Assembly: GCA_963717515.1 (NCBI GenBank)
Contig: OY970338.1
Location: forward strand, 992,001-1,056,000
DNA from: CAYXZQ01 sp963717515
Lineage (GTDB): Archaea > Nanobdellota > Nanobdellia > Woesearchaeales > DSVV01
DNA: 64,000 bases
Direction of reading: 5' to 3'
Below are positions 37,079-46,527 of the stretch, one piece after another. Every line of letters starts with the position of its first letter. Position 1 is the first letter of the stretch. The position numbers and the translations under genes are program-made. The notes under the pieces were generated by a model, which saw only the letters and a program-made list of their open reading frames with translations, did no database searches and had not been told where the DNA came from.

Positions 37079-38758
37079 ATGTCAAAAAGAAGGGCACAGG
37101 CAGGGGCGGCAGGCTCGCTACTGGCACTCATTGCTGTATTCATACTTCTCTACCTTCTCCTGATACCCCCTGACCTCAGGGACCAGCTCCTCAATGACGG
37201 CACAACAACATCGGACGGAAAGAACCCGCAGACAGACAATCCTGCTCTGCTGAAGATGAACAAGACCGTCCTTGTCGAAAGCCCGGGGAGGATAGATTAC
37301 CTGAAATTCAAGGACTATGACCATCCCCTGCCGGCGATAAATCTCTATACGACGACAAATTCCAATGAGCAGGACATCGGTGACTCTGTGTACGTAAAGA
37401 ACGGCATATTTGACAAGAAGACAGCTAACATCACATTCCTGCTTGATGACCCTGACAACACAGACAACATCTACCTCAGCTTCTCTGTGAACCCGAACAG
37501 GAACAACAACGGCAGGCTCATGATATATCTCAATTCGCAGCTTATCTATGACAAGATTGCCGGTGATTCGCTGAATGCCCCTATCAGTATAAAAAGCAAG
37601 CTCGGCAAGGTCAACACGCTCTCATTCGAGGTGACCGGCGTGGGATACATGTTCTGGACAACAAATGAATACGAGCTGGATGACATAAAGCTGTTCTATG
37701 ACAAGACCGACATCTCGACACAGACGAGCAACAATGTCTTCATGGTGACTGACACAGAGAAATTCAACCTCAACAAGGCCACATTCGAGTTCGCACCTGA
37801 CTGCAACCCTAAGACAGCAGGAAAGCTCGATGCATACGTGAACAGGGAGCTTGTCTTCTCTTCTGTGCCTGACTGCGGACAGCTCAACAGGGTGGAGCTT
37901 TCACCGAGCGTGATATCGGCCGGGACCAACAAGGTGTCATTTGAGACCGAGGGCGGAAACTACCTGATAGACCAGATAAATGTCAATACTGAGATGAAGC
38001 AGATGACATATCCTACTTATTATTTCGACCTTAACAAGGCGCTCTTCTCCACTACTCTGGACAATAACAATGATGAGGACCACAACTGCGGCGACATCGA
38101 CGGGGTCTGCCCGAAAGGCTGCGATGCTGACCTAGACAAGGACTGCTGCCTGCAGACCACCAGCAACTACTGGTGTGATTACCAGCCCGCAAACCAGGAT
38201 GACAGGTGCAGGGCAGTGACGAGCGAATCCATATGCAAGCTGTGCCCAAGCGGATATGAGGATCTGAGCGGGGACCCGCCCAAGAAATGCGAGGACCTCT
38301 GCGGGGACGACACTGATAACAAATGCCCTGACGGCTGCTCAAGATACTATGATCAGGACTGCTGCTATGATGAGAGCCCTGACAATTTCTGGTGCCCGGA
38401 CATACCCAAGTACGGTCTCGCCACCTGCAAGGACGCAATAACTCTCGATGAATGCGACGCATGCTACGCAGGCTGGGAAAGCGACGAGTCAAATTTTGAA
38501 TGCCCCACATCCGGCAACGGGGACCAGTCAGTCCTCAGGAGCGGCTATGACATAAAGATGACGCTCAAGTTCATCGACGACAAAGAGCAGAAGGCAGGGA
38601 AGGTGTACGTGAACGGCTACCAGTTCAACTTCAACACCTACAGCGACGAGTATTCCAGGAATCTCGACATGTATGTCGAGGACGGGACCAATTCCATCAA
38701 GTTAGAGCCAGACCAGACCACCCTTGACATCAGGCAGCTGGTAATCGAGATTAAGTGA
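37079..38758 (+). CDS. membrane-anchored extracellular protein with repeated beta domains and Cys-rich insert
   Basis: The 559-residue protein begins MSKRRAQAGAAGSLLALIAV and has one hydrophobic segment to ~residue 30 followed by IPPDLRDQLL. This is a signal-anchor with a short basic cytoplasmic end. Outside it carries two related beta domains (~120-215 and ~235-310) and a third at the C-terminus (~495-559). All share a pattern of G.L..Y.N..L followed by G.N...FE/KLE and a closing I...V/I strand. A Cys-rich stretch (~345-470; CGDIDGVCPKGC, DKDCC, CCYDE) interrupts them. I do not recognise a named family. It heads a five-gene envelope cluster. A TATA box lies at ~37044-37054, so the mRNA is probably leaderless. 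Confidence 0.8.
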   Translation: MSKRRAQAGAAGSLLALIAVFILLYLLLIPPDLRDQLLNDGTTTSDGKNPQTDNPALLKMNKTVLVESPGRIDYLKFKDYDHPLPAINLYTTTNSNEQDIGDSVYVKNGIFDKKTANITFLLDDPDNTDNIYLSFSVNPNRNNNGRLMIYLNSQLIYDKIAGDSLNAPISIKSKLGKVNTLSFEVTGVGYMFWTTNEYELDDIKLFYDKTDISTQTSNNVFMVTDTEKFNLNKATFEFAPDCNPKTAGKLDAYVNRELVFSSVPDCGQLNRVELSPSVISAGTNKVSFETEGGNYLIDQINVNTEMKQMTYPTYYFDLNKALFSTTLDNNNDEDHNCGDIDGVCPKGCDADLDKDCCLQTTSNYWCDYQPANQDDRCRAVTSESICKLCPSGYEDLSGDPPKKCEDLCGDDTDNKCPDGCSRYYDQDCCYDESPDNFWCPDIPKYGLATCKDAITLDECDACYAGWESDESNFECPTSGNGDQSVLRSGYDIKMTLKFIDDKEQKAGKVYVNGYQFNFNTYSDEYSRNLDMYVEDGTNSIKLEPDQTTLDIRQLVIEIK

Positions 38759-38825
38759 TAAGAGAAAATATTAAATAACAGTTCTTCCAGTGCATAGATT
38801 ACAGCGGTAGCCATAAGGTATCATC

Positions 38826-41800
38826 ATGCGACTGAAGAAACTCGATAAAAAAGGGCAGGCTTACGGAAGCCAAGGCGGGAGGCTGAGCCAGATCCAGGGA
38901 AGGGTGCAGACTTATGGTTATGATATCCTGATATTCTTCTCAATCCTTTTCTACCTCGGTGCAAGCTTCTGGAGGGGCAACTTCACGACAGCGCTCATGG
39001 CCCAGACAGGCTTTCTCGTACTTGCATTGCTGGTCCTTCCGAGAAGCGAGAAGCGCGGGGATTTCGTTGGATGGGTGGCTCTCATCTTCGCCATCGAGAT
39101 AGGACTTCCCCAATTGGTCTACAGGACTCAGTTCCTCCTGCAGAACAAGTGGGTGGCAAGCTATCTGGTCAACCCACAGGTGACCCTTGGCTGGTTCTAT
39201 TTTGCTGTCATAAGGGCTGACGCACGGACTCTCATAACAAAGATAGCAAGGGTGCTGATGGTGCTTATCTGGCTCGGCATCGTGTTCTCTTTCATAGCAA
39301 CAGCCTACACATTCAATGATGTCTCGACAATGGTGACCCCTGACCAGCTTGCCAAGGCTGAGAGCCTTTATACGGCCACTGCCAAATGGTGGGGAGATGT
39401 CTTTGTCAATTTCAACAAGGTCATGGACCAGGGGACACAGTATTTCATCAACAAGATGCGAATGGCCACCGGAGGAGATTACTATACAGGGACTGTCGAC
39501 GAGAACCAGTACGAGACCCTGGGCGTATTCCTCAAAGACCTCAAGCCCGCAGACCCGGAGTTCTACCTCGGCGAGACTGTCACTGTCTGGGCAACTCTCC
39601 AGGCAAAGACCCTTGAGGACGGGCTTAGTATAAATGTGAACTGCTACCACGGCAACAAGAACTCAGCTGACGGTCTTTTCCCTGCATCGCAGAAAGGCCA
39701 GTCATTCCCACCGACAATCCCCATGATCTACGACCAGGAACAGGTTGATATCGACTGCCGGTTCCCAGACAGCTACAGGAACGGGATGACTGAAGGCTCC
39801 AACAAGATAACTGTCCAGGCGGATTTCCATTTCGAGACAATGGCGTATATCAAGACATATTTCATGGACCAGGACAGGCTAAGGTCGATGGAGCGGCAGG
39901 GAATCGACCCTCTCGATTTTTACGGCATAGAGGACAAGACCCCCACTGCAAAATTCACGAACGGGCCTGTACAGATAGGGATGGGCACTGTCACACCGCC
40001 CATCGCCATAACTGATGCAGTGTCTGTCAAGCCAAGGCTGGGGATAACCCTCGATACCAATGTAGGCTGGAAAGGGAAGATTAAGCAGCTTGAAGAGCTT
40101 GTGATAATGGTGCCCAAGACCATGTCGCTGGACCTCACTGAATGCCCTGAGTTCTTTGAGATAGACCAGGCGAAATATCTCAAGAGCTGTGCGTCAAACT
40201 ACAAGAGATACAGGAGCAAGCAGCTCTACGACTGCGTCACCACTGTGGGGCTTGACAAGGAAGAGAATGTGAACGAGAAGGGGGAGCTCACAGGAGCGAC
40301 ATCTGATCAGGTCTCTAAATTCAATGCCTGCCTCAATGATTACTGCACACAGGAGATCGACAATTACCGGGCATACAACCTCACGATAAATGACAAGACA
40401 AGGCAGTATTATTCTGACATAGGGTATGAAAGCGATGAGAACAAATACAAGACATTCAGCTGCAGGGTCAACCTTGACCAGCCCCAGAACATCCTCGGCA
40501 ATGTCCCTGTATCGACCCAGTATTTCAGGGCAAGGGCAAGGTATACATATGAGATTGAGGAATCGACGAATGTCGAGCTGAAGAAAGGGAAGGATTTCAC
40601 GACACAATACAACATCCCGACCCCGCCGAGCAATGCGAAGATCGCCGAGCAACTTTCATTCATATACAATTACTTCTACAAGAACGAGCCGCAGAGCATA
40701 AAGAAATGGTGCGAAAACCCCTCAAGCCAGCTTCTCGGAGACAGCAAGAGATGCTCTTGCCTGGTGATGTCCATCATGGCTAGGGAGTCGAACGGCAATG
40801 TCAAAATCCTGAACGGCGATGACGGAAAGTCGATGTTCCTCATGCAGATAACCCAGACCACTGCCCAGGATACCTGGACAAAGTTCGCCTTGGACCACTG
40901 CAGCCTGGATGACATCGACTGCAATATCAAGTCTGCCATATATTACCTGAAGATGGGCGAGAACATTGAGAACTCCGGGGACAAGCCCGAGAACCTGGCA
41001 GCGTACTACAACTGCGGGCCGAAGGCACTCTATACAACCAGCTGCAATGGTGCCACCAAGCTCAACTGGGAATGTCCGAAAGAATACAACAAGCAGCCAC
41101 TCCAATGCATCACCAAGACCGGTCTGACAACCAAGGACTCTTATGTCCCGTATGTCATGGACAGGTATAACGCATGCATGGGGATGGATTTCGTCTCGAC
41201 TGCCGAGCAGACCCCGACAACCGAGAGTTCTGTTTCAAGCTCAGGGACTATCCCGATAAACATCGAAGAGGCTGATAATTACGGCAAGTCTGAAGAAAGG
41301 CTGACAGACACCCCTTATCTTGTCGAGATCGACAAGGATACAGTCACTTCATACTCGCCCGAGTCGGCCGGAGAACAACAAGACCAGGTGAACTTCAGGG
41401 TAAAGGTATTCTACACTGGAAAGACAGACGGCAAGGTGCATACGGACCTGTCGAACTACATCGACCTTGTCCCTGGCAAGTATGTCTATGATAATTCTTA
41501 TCCCCTGATAAAGTTCAAGCTCAGCGAAGACAAGAAGACAATAGCCTGCACTTATATAAGCAAGGCCAATTCGGTTCCTGTAATCCTCACCGAAGGAAAG
41601 AAGAAATACTCCGGCTCGACAGAGGTGGACGACAAGAGTGTCATATTCGACGACTGGATAAAAGCATATTATGACAATGACGAGATCAACCTCTATGACT
41701 CATCAGAGAAATTCAGCCCGTTCTGCACTGTGCCATGGAACACATACGCAGACCAGCTTGCAGGCAAATGCTACCAGAGCAAGCTATTCTTCATCAAGAC

Positions 41801-42164
41801 AGTGGACAAAGAGACTATCAAGGGCCAGGATGGTGTCCCCGACAGGGCAAATGTCCAGGTCCAGATAGACATCAACCAGGAGAATGACTGCTGCAAAGAC
41901 TGCACAACATGCAACACCCTTGACAATACTCAGCTTTCCTGCGCATCATGCTTGAAGTGCGAAACAGTGGATGTCTCAGGCGAAGATGTCTGCCAGCTCA
42001 AAAAGTCGTTATATGAGGGTCCGGCTCCAAGCACAGAACCCCAGTCATGTTGCAATGACTGCTCATGCAGCGGTTTGCAATGTGACCAGTGCACAAACTG
42101 CATATTTTCAGACAATCAGTGCATCAATGTAAATGATCTTCCGGTGGAATATAATGGAATATAA
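38826..42164 (+). CDS. polytopic membrane protein with lytic-transglycosylase (SLT)-like domain
   Basis: The 1,112-residue protein has about five membrane segments in the first ~170 residues (ILIFFSILFYLGASFW, GFLVLALLVLP, VALIFAIEIGLPQLVY, MVLIWLGIVFSFIATAY). A large extracellular part follows. Residues ~628-735 look like a goose-lysozyme/SLT fold: VMSIMARESNGN with the expected catalytic Glu, then MFLMQITQTTAQD and later NLAAYYNCGP, as in bacterial transglycosylases (GLMQ..P.TA, AYN.G). The C-terminal ~90 residues are very Cys-rich (CCKDCTTCNT, CNDCSCSGLQCDQC). The start ATG 38826 has a TATA element ~50 bp upstream and a weak aaggt Shine-Dalgarno. It overlaps the next gene by 11 nt. The substrate in an archaeon without murein is unknown. 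Confidence 0.75.
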   Translation: MRLKKLDKKGQAYGSQGGRLSQIQGRVQTYGYDILIFFSILFYLGASFWRGNFTTALMAQTGFLVLALLVLPRSEKRGDFVGWVALIFAIEIGLPQLVYRTQFLLQNKWVASYLVNPQVTLGWFYFAVIRADARTLITKIARVLMVLIWLGIVFSFIATAYTFNDVSTMVTPDQLAKAESLYTATAKWWGDVFVNFNKVMDQGTQYFINKMRMATGGDYYTGTVDENQYETLGVFLKDLKPADPEFYLGETVTVWATLQAKTLEDGLSINVNCYHGNKNSADGLFPASQKGQSFPPTIPMIYDQEQVDIDCRFPDSYRNGMTEGSNKITVQADFHFETMAYIKTYFMDQDRLRSMERQGIDPLDFYGIEDKTPTAKFTNGPVQIGMGTVTPPIAITDAVSVKPRLGITLDTNVGWKGKIKQLEELVIMVPKTMSLDLTECPEFFEIDQAKYLKSCASNYKRYRSKQLYDCVTTVGLDKEENVNEKGELTGATSDQVSKFNACLNDYCTQEIDNYRAYNLTINDKTRQYYSDIGYESDENKYKTFSCRVNLDQPQNILGNVPVSTQYFRARARYTYEIEESTNVELKKGKDFTTQYNIPTPPSNAKIAEQLSFIYNYFYKNEPQSIKKWCENPSSQLLGDSKRCSCLVMSIMARESNGNVKILNGDDGKSMFLMQITQTTAQDTWTKFALDHCSLDDIDCNIKSAIYYLKMGENIENSGDKPENLAAYYNCGPKALYTTSCNGATKLNWECPKEYNKQPLQCITKTGLTTKDSYVPYVMDRYNACMGMDFVSTAEQTPTTESSVSSSGTIPINIEEADNYGKSEERLTDTPYLVEIDKDTVTSYSPESAGEQQDQVNFRVKVFYTGKTDGKVHTDLSNYIDLVPGKYVYDNSYPLIKFKLSEDKKTIACTYISKANSVPVILTEGKKKYSGSTEVDDKSVIFDDWIKAYYDNDEINLYDSSEKFSPFCTVPWNTYADQLAGKCYQSKLFFIKTVDKETIKGQDGVPDRANVQVQIDINQENDCCKDCTTCNTLDNTQLSCASCLKCETVDVSGEDVCQLKKSLYEGPAPSTEPQSCCNDCSCSGLQCDQCTNCIFSDNQCINVNDLPVEYNGI

Positions 42165-43362
42165 GATATTGGTGCTGATATTGGTAATCGTTATGCTTTT
42201 TTCAGGCTGCAAGCCTGCTGACAACGGATACCCAATAACAGACAAGGACTACAAGCAGGGCACTAAGGGGCTTGTCTTTGATTTCATCCCCAACGGCCCC
42301 CCTGACACCCTGTTCGAGAATACGAATTTCGAGATAGCCACAGACCTCTGGAACAAGGGCGCATATCCAATCTCGAATGCCTATGTCACTGCGACTGTCG
42401 AGAATGACTACATGTGCATACTCAAGCAGGGGACAAACGACTGCGCAGGATTGAGCGACCAGGACAAGGAATTCATTGATGCCATAACAAAGCTGAAATC
42501 AGACAGGACAGCGCTACTTGTGGAAAGGGACAAGATAAACCAGCAATCATATGTCGATGCTGACAAGTCAGCTGTCAATAACCAGGATCTCATCGAACTG
42601 AACAGGAAGCTTTCTGATATCGAGACGCAGATAAAGGAGCAGGAGAAGAAGCTGACCATAATCAATACTGACCTGACAAAGACAATCGGCGGGATGCAGG
42701 GAAGATCAGTCTATTACCCTGACGGCACCTCGAACCATGTGGATTTCACTGTGAAGGCCAAGAAGCTCGACCTCCTCAGTGTCCAGCATACGTCTCCTGT
42801 AGTCCTTACCGCATGCTATGACTACATGACTGAACTTTCCCAGGACGTATGCATCGACCCTGACATCACGAGCACCGCACAGAAGGTATGCGAGGTTAAG
42901 GACATTGCCCTGACAGACCAGGGAGCGCCCATCGCGATAACAAGGATCGAGACCAGGGTGATGCCTGATGAGGAAAATGTGAAGATCGACTTCCTGATAT
43001 ATATCAACAATAAAGGTGACGGCCAGGTTGTGAACAAGGATATGCTGAGGGAAGCCTGCTCAGCAGCAAAGCTATCAAGCAATGACTGGAACAGGGTGAC
43101 CCTGTCTGAGTTCGGGTTTTCGAACAAGGAGTATTTCTATAAATATGGCGGAAGCAGCAACACAATCGAATGCACACCTAACCCTCTACGCCTGACAGGG
43201 GAAGGCGACTATATCAGGTGTTCTATCGACAACAGCAAGCTCTCTGATGACCTGAAGATCAAGAAGAGCACACCTTCATTCCTCACACAGGCCTACATCA
43301 AGATGGATTACGGATACACAAAGTCAGTGACAAAGAGCATAATCGTAAAGAGCACTCAATAG
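42154..43362 (+). CDS. lipoprotein-like secreted protein, paralogue 1 of 3
   Basis: I choose ATG 42154. It gives a compact signal peptide with a lipobox-like LFSGC at ~residue 18, and ggtgg lies 7 nt upstream; an ATG 21 nt earlier is in frame but spoils the signal. The 402-residue protein shares a fold with the next two genes. It has an N-terminal GTKGLVFDFIPNGPPDTLFE followed by LWNKGAY, a helical insert (~110-170, coiled-coil-like KLSDIETQIKEQEKKL) and a C-terminal YIKMDYGYTKSVTKSI strand pair. The start overlaps the end of the SLT-like gene, so it is translationally coupled. Function unknown; likely attached to the outer face of the membrane. Confidence 0.75.
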   Translation: MEYKILVLILVIVMLFSGCKPADNGYPITDKDYKQGTKGLVFDFIPNGPPDTLFENTNFEIATDLWNKGAYPISNAYVTATVENDYMCILKQGTNDCAGLSDQDKEFIDAITKLKSDRTALLVERDKINQQSYVDADKSAVNNQDLIELNRKLSDIETQIKEQEKKLTIINTDLTKTIGGMQGRSVYYPDGTSNHVDFTVKAKKLDLLSVQHTSPVVLTACYDYMTELSQDVCIDPDITSTAQKVCEVKDIALTDQGAPIAITRIETRVMPDEENVKIDFLIYINNKGDGQVVNKDMLREACSAAKLSSNDWNRVTLSEFGFSNKEYFYKYGGSSNTIECTPNPLRLTGEGDYIRCSIDNSKLSDDLKIKKSTPSFLTQAYIKMDYGYTKSVTKSIIVKSTQ

Positions 43363-43441
43363 AAAGGGAACTCTTAACAGTCCTGTGGATCAGCCATATC
43401 ATTGTCCGAAAGATTTATATAGCACTTTTCCAAGGTAAACG

Positions 43442-44719
43442 ATGATGAGAAGATACTTGGTATTGGCACTGCTCTGCCTGATGATTGTCTCAGGCTGCAA
43501 TACAAGCGACAATCCATACAATAATCTTGACTACAGGACAGGCACTGAGGGGATCGTGGTGAATTTTGCACAGGACAGCCCGCCTGCAAAAGTGTACAAG
43601 GACAGCTATCTTAACCTTGTCCTCGAAGTCAGGAACAAGGGGGCTTTCTACAACGCCCCTGGCAATGCCAAGGTCTATCTTTCAGGCTTCGACCCTTCTG
43701 CAATTCATTTCAAGGATTATAACACCAAAGGGAAATATGCCGTGATGGCAGTCCCTGAGATAATCGGAAAGAACGCGTACATGGCAGACGGCGGGTATGA
43801 GCTGGTGGATTTCAAGGAGGACGCAAAGGTCAATGTCCCGTTCGGCGACACATACACGCCGACATTGATGGCGACGAGCTGCTACAATTACCAGACATTG
43901 GCAACACCGAGCGTATGCGTGGTCTCAGACCCTATAGCAATAACAAAAGATAATGTATGCAAGCCTGAGCCTATATCAATGACCAGCCAGGGAGCCCCGG
44001 TCGCAGTCACGAAGGTTGAAGAAGAGGTCATGCAGCAGTCGCTCAACTTCATCATAACCGTAGAGAATGTCGGCGGCGGCAAGGTCTTTTCCCAAGGAGC
44101 AATGGGAAGATGCCCGTTCGAGTTCCTTCACGATGATATGGACCTTGTCAGTGTGGGTGTTACGATGAGCAATGCAGGGACAGTCGAGTGCACCCCTTCA
44201 ACCAATATGATAAGGCTTGTGAACAACAAGGGAGTCATCTTCTGCAGGGTGCCTGTGGAGCTTCACACGTCATATGTCACACCCCTGGCGATAACCCTTT
44301 ATTACGGCTACACTTCAAGCGTCACCCGCACAGTCACCATAGCGAACCCTCCAGGCACAGGCACGTCCTACGGAACCAGCAGCAGCACAGGGTTAGGCAA
44401 TGCCGGAGGTGGCACTGGAACGACGCAGCAGGCAGGCGATGCCATAATACACATATTTGTCAACAATTATGATGTCTACAATGAATATCAAAAAACCCAT
44501 AATTTCCCAACTATCAAGCTTCAAAGCAGTACAAATACTGCCAGGATATCCGGCGATAATATTGCGTACTGCACTGTAGGAGGCCCTGTCAAAGATACAA
44601 GTGAGCGATTTCAAGATTGTAATGGGGCTGTTACAATAACAGGTGCAGGGACATTTACAGTGACAGGATATGACATCACTGACAAACCAGTCGCGTCTTT
44701 TATTGTCCATCTGACTTGA
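43442..44719 (+). CDS. lipoprotein-like secreted protein, paralogue 2 of 3
   Basis: The 425-residue protein has the signal sequence MMRRYLVLALLCLMIVSGC, with a lipobox-like VSGC at ~19. It shares GTEGIVVNFAQDSPPAKVY and VRNKGAF with its neighbours. It also shares a conserved middle (SQGAPVAVTKVEEEV; the previous paralogue has DQGAPIAITRIETRV) and a C-terminal LYYGYTSSVTRTVTI. A Gly/Ser/Thr-rich linker (~310-330) leads to an extra C-terminal beta domain. A TATA box (tttatatag, 43412-43420) places the transcription start at the start codon, so it can be transcribed alone. Function unknown. Confidence 0.75.
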   Translation: MMRRYLVLALLCLMIVSGCNTSDNPYNNLDYRTGTEGIVVNFAQDSPPAKVYKDSYLNLVLEVRNKGAFYNAPGNAKVYLSGFDPSAIHFKDYNTKGKYAVMAVPEIIGKNAYMADGGYELVDFKEDAKVNVPFGDTYTPTLMATSCYNYQTLATPSVCVVSDPIAITKDNVCKPEPISMTSQGAPVAVTKVEEEVMQQSLNFIITVENVGGGKVFSQGAMGRCPFEFLHDDMDLVSVGVTMSNAGTVECTPSTNMIRLVNNKGVIFCRVPVELHTSYVTPLAITLYYGYTSSVTRTVTIANPPGTGTSYGTSSSTGLGNAGGGTGTTQQAGDAIIHIFVNNYDVYNEYQKTHNFPTIKLQSSTNTARISGDNIAYCTVGGPVKDTSERFQDCNGAVTITGAGTFTVTGYDITDKPVASFIVHLT

Positions 44720-44775
44720 TGAGCAAACCAAAAAGTTTTTAAAGCAGTATACCAAGAAGATAATAAACAACAATT

Positions 44776-44782
44776 GGAGGAG
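44776..44782 (+). promoter_or_regulatory. strong Shine-Dalgarno for paralogue 3
   Basis: ggaggag 8 nt before ATG 44791, one of the few clear SD sites in a window dominated by leaderless starts. A TATA-like ttttaaag near 44735-44742 precedes it, giving a ~25-nt leader. Confidence 0.55.
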
Positions 44783-44790
44783 TTGACAAA

Positions 44791-45714
44791 ATGAGAATTG
44801 CATATGTCCTTGCCATCTTGATGATAATGATATTTTCAATTGGTGCCAGCTGCACAAGCAACCAGGTCCAGTCAGTCGAGGCTCCCTTCAGGGGCGGAAT
44901 CGAAGGGCTTGTCATGCAATTCCAGGAGATAGGGACTGTCAGCGACACAGGAGCCAAAAACGAGGTCTGGGAGGATGAATCCTGGCCGCTGGAAGTCGAG
45001 CTTGACAACAAGGGAGAATACACGCTGCCTGCGCACTCTGTTGAGCTTGAGATCAAAGGCATCTCAAAAAGTGATTTCTCTGGGATCGACTTCTCTACCG
45101 ACAATCCTAATGAGATCGACAAGGTTTCAGAATTTTTGCCAGACGGAGGCGTCGATTATGTGGATTTCGGCGATGCATCATACGGCAATCTCGTCGGGAC
45201 GCATTACGATGCCAACATATTCATCTATGCAACCTATCCTTACGAGACTTACATCAACATACCGCAGGTATGCTACAAGGAAAACATCAGGGATACTACT
45301 GTCTGCGATGTAGACTCGACAAAGCAGGCATTCGCATCCGGCGGCCCTATACAGGTGGGCACTGTCCAGGAGAGATACATAGGCAAGGGCAAGATCCTTC
45401 TGGAGATACCCATAAGGAATGTGCAGAAGGGAAGGTCAAAAGCATACAAGAATGACGAGTTCCAGCCGAATTTCGACCAACTTGCATTCCAGGTGAATGA
45501 CCCGGACTGGGAATGCTCAACAAGGGGAAATTTCAATGTGGCAAGGATAACTCATCCTGATGGGGAACCTGGCAACGAGGATGTCATCATCAGGTGCGTC
45601 AATGAAAACCTGGAAGCAGGCGCCCTGTTCACAAAAGCAGTGACCCTGACCCTGTCATATTATTACCAGGACTGGGTCCAGGAGACAGTGAGGATAAGGG
45701 AGAACCCTGACTGA
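44791..45714 (+). CDS. lipoprotein-like secreted protein, paralogue 3 of 3
   Basis: The 307-residue protein has a signal peptide with lipobox-like IGASC (~residue 20). Family landmarks are GIEGLVMQFQEIG, VELDNKGEYTLP, QVCYKENIRDTTVCDVD and C-terminal VTLTLSYYYQDWVQETVRI. These align with the ends of the two preceding proteins. It has a strong SD and ends 2 bp before the convergent phosphoglycerate mutase gene. The three paralogues plus the SLT-like and signal-anchor proteins probably form one envelope-associated complex (inference from linkage). Confidence 0.75.
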   Translation: MRIAYVLAILMIMIFSIGASCTSNQVQSVEAPFRGGIEGLVMQFQEIGTVSDTGAKNEVWEDESWPLEVELDNKGEYTLPAHSVELEIKGISKSDFSGIDFSTDNPNEIDKVSEFLPDGGVDYVDFGDASYGNLVGTHYDANIFIYATYPYETYINIPQVCYKENIRDTTVCDVDSTKQAFASGGPIQVGTVQERYIGKGKILLEIPIRNVQKGRSKAYKNDEFQPNFDQLAFQVNDPDWECSTRGNFNVARITHPDGEPGNEDVIIRCVNENLEAGALFTKAVTLTLSYYYQDWVQETVRIRENPD

Positions 45715-45715
45715 T

Positions 45716-46450
45716 TCATTTCTTTTTATTACTCACATATTTTTTCGGTTTTTGCCAGTGCACAGGCCTGTTGAAAGAATGCATGTGGCTCTCCTTCTGG
45801 AGCTTGCCCTTTTTCCAGACATATGCAATCGGGCTTCCATAAGAAAGTTCAAGATTCGGGATGTCCTCATCAGAAATCGTGTCAAGGTATTTTATCATCG
45901 CCCTGAGGCTGTTGCCATGGGCTGAGACGATGACATTCTTCCCTTTCCTGACAAGAGGAAGGATTTTCTTCCTGCAATAAGGCACAGCCCTGTTGAATAC
46001 GTCCTTCAGGCTCTCTCCGCCAGGCGGCCTGACATCATAGCTCCTTCGCCAGACGAAGACTTGCTCTTTTCCGAATTTTTTGCGCGCCTCATCCTTGTCC
46101 ATGCCCTGGAGCCTGCCATAGTACCTCTCGTTGATATCATCTGAACTGAATACAGGGATCTCATGGCTCCCGAATTTTCCCCTGTGCTTTGACCAGCTCT
46201 TCCTCTTTCCTGTCTCATGGACAAAGATGCCTGTCGCATCCTGTTTTGACAGGATTATCAGAAGCGTCTCCTGTGCTCTTTGAAGTTTTGATGTGAATGC
46301 ATAATCAAGCTGAATGCCTTCCAGCTTCTTCGCAGAGATGAGGGCTTCATTTATCCCGACCTCGCTTAGAGGCACATCGACCCAGCCTGTGAACTTGTTC
46401 GCTGTGTTCCATCGGGATTCACCATGCCGTACAAGGATTAGATATGCCAT
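45716..46450 (-). CDS. gpmA: 2,3-bisphosphoglycerate-dependent phosphoglycerate mutase
   Basis: It interconverts 3- and 2-phosphoglycerate in glycolysis. The 244-residue length fits dPGM. The catalytic phosphohistidine motif is LVRHGESRWN (H9). FTGWVDVPLSE, YYGRLQGMDKDEA, RRSYDVRPPGGES and the second His motif SAHGNSLRAM follow, as in bacterial GpmA. Residues ~80-105 (GKRKSWSKHRGKFG) are an insertion relative to the compact E. coli enzyme. Most archaea use the cofactor-independent ApgM, so this looks bacterial in origin. A TATA box (atttaaatg, minus strand, ~46475-46485) gives a leaderless transcript. Confidence 0.93.
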   Translation of the reverse strand: MAYLILVRHGESRWNTANKFTGWVDVPLSEVGINEALISAKKLEGIQLDYAFTSKLQRAQETLLIILSKQDATGIFVHETGKRKSWSKHRGKFGSHEIPVFSSDDINERYYGRLQGMDKDEARKKFGKEQVFVWRRSYDVRPPGGESLKDVFNRAVPYCRKKILPLVRKGKNVIVSAHGNSLRAMIKYLDTISDEDIPNLELSYGSPIAYVWKKGKLQKESHMHSFNRPVHWQKPKKYVSNKKK

Positions 46451-46527
46451 TGGGCTCCTTTTCAGTTAGCTTCATTTAAATAATTTTCTACAAAAGATTT
46501 ATTAAAACAGCGCACGTCCCTTGATGT

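Noticed and set aside
38940..39650. A 236-residue minus-strand open frame opposite the SLT-like gene
   Set aside because: It mirrors membrane-segment codons of the sense gene; no supporting start signal.
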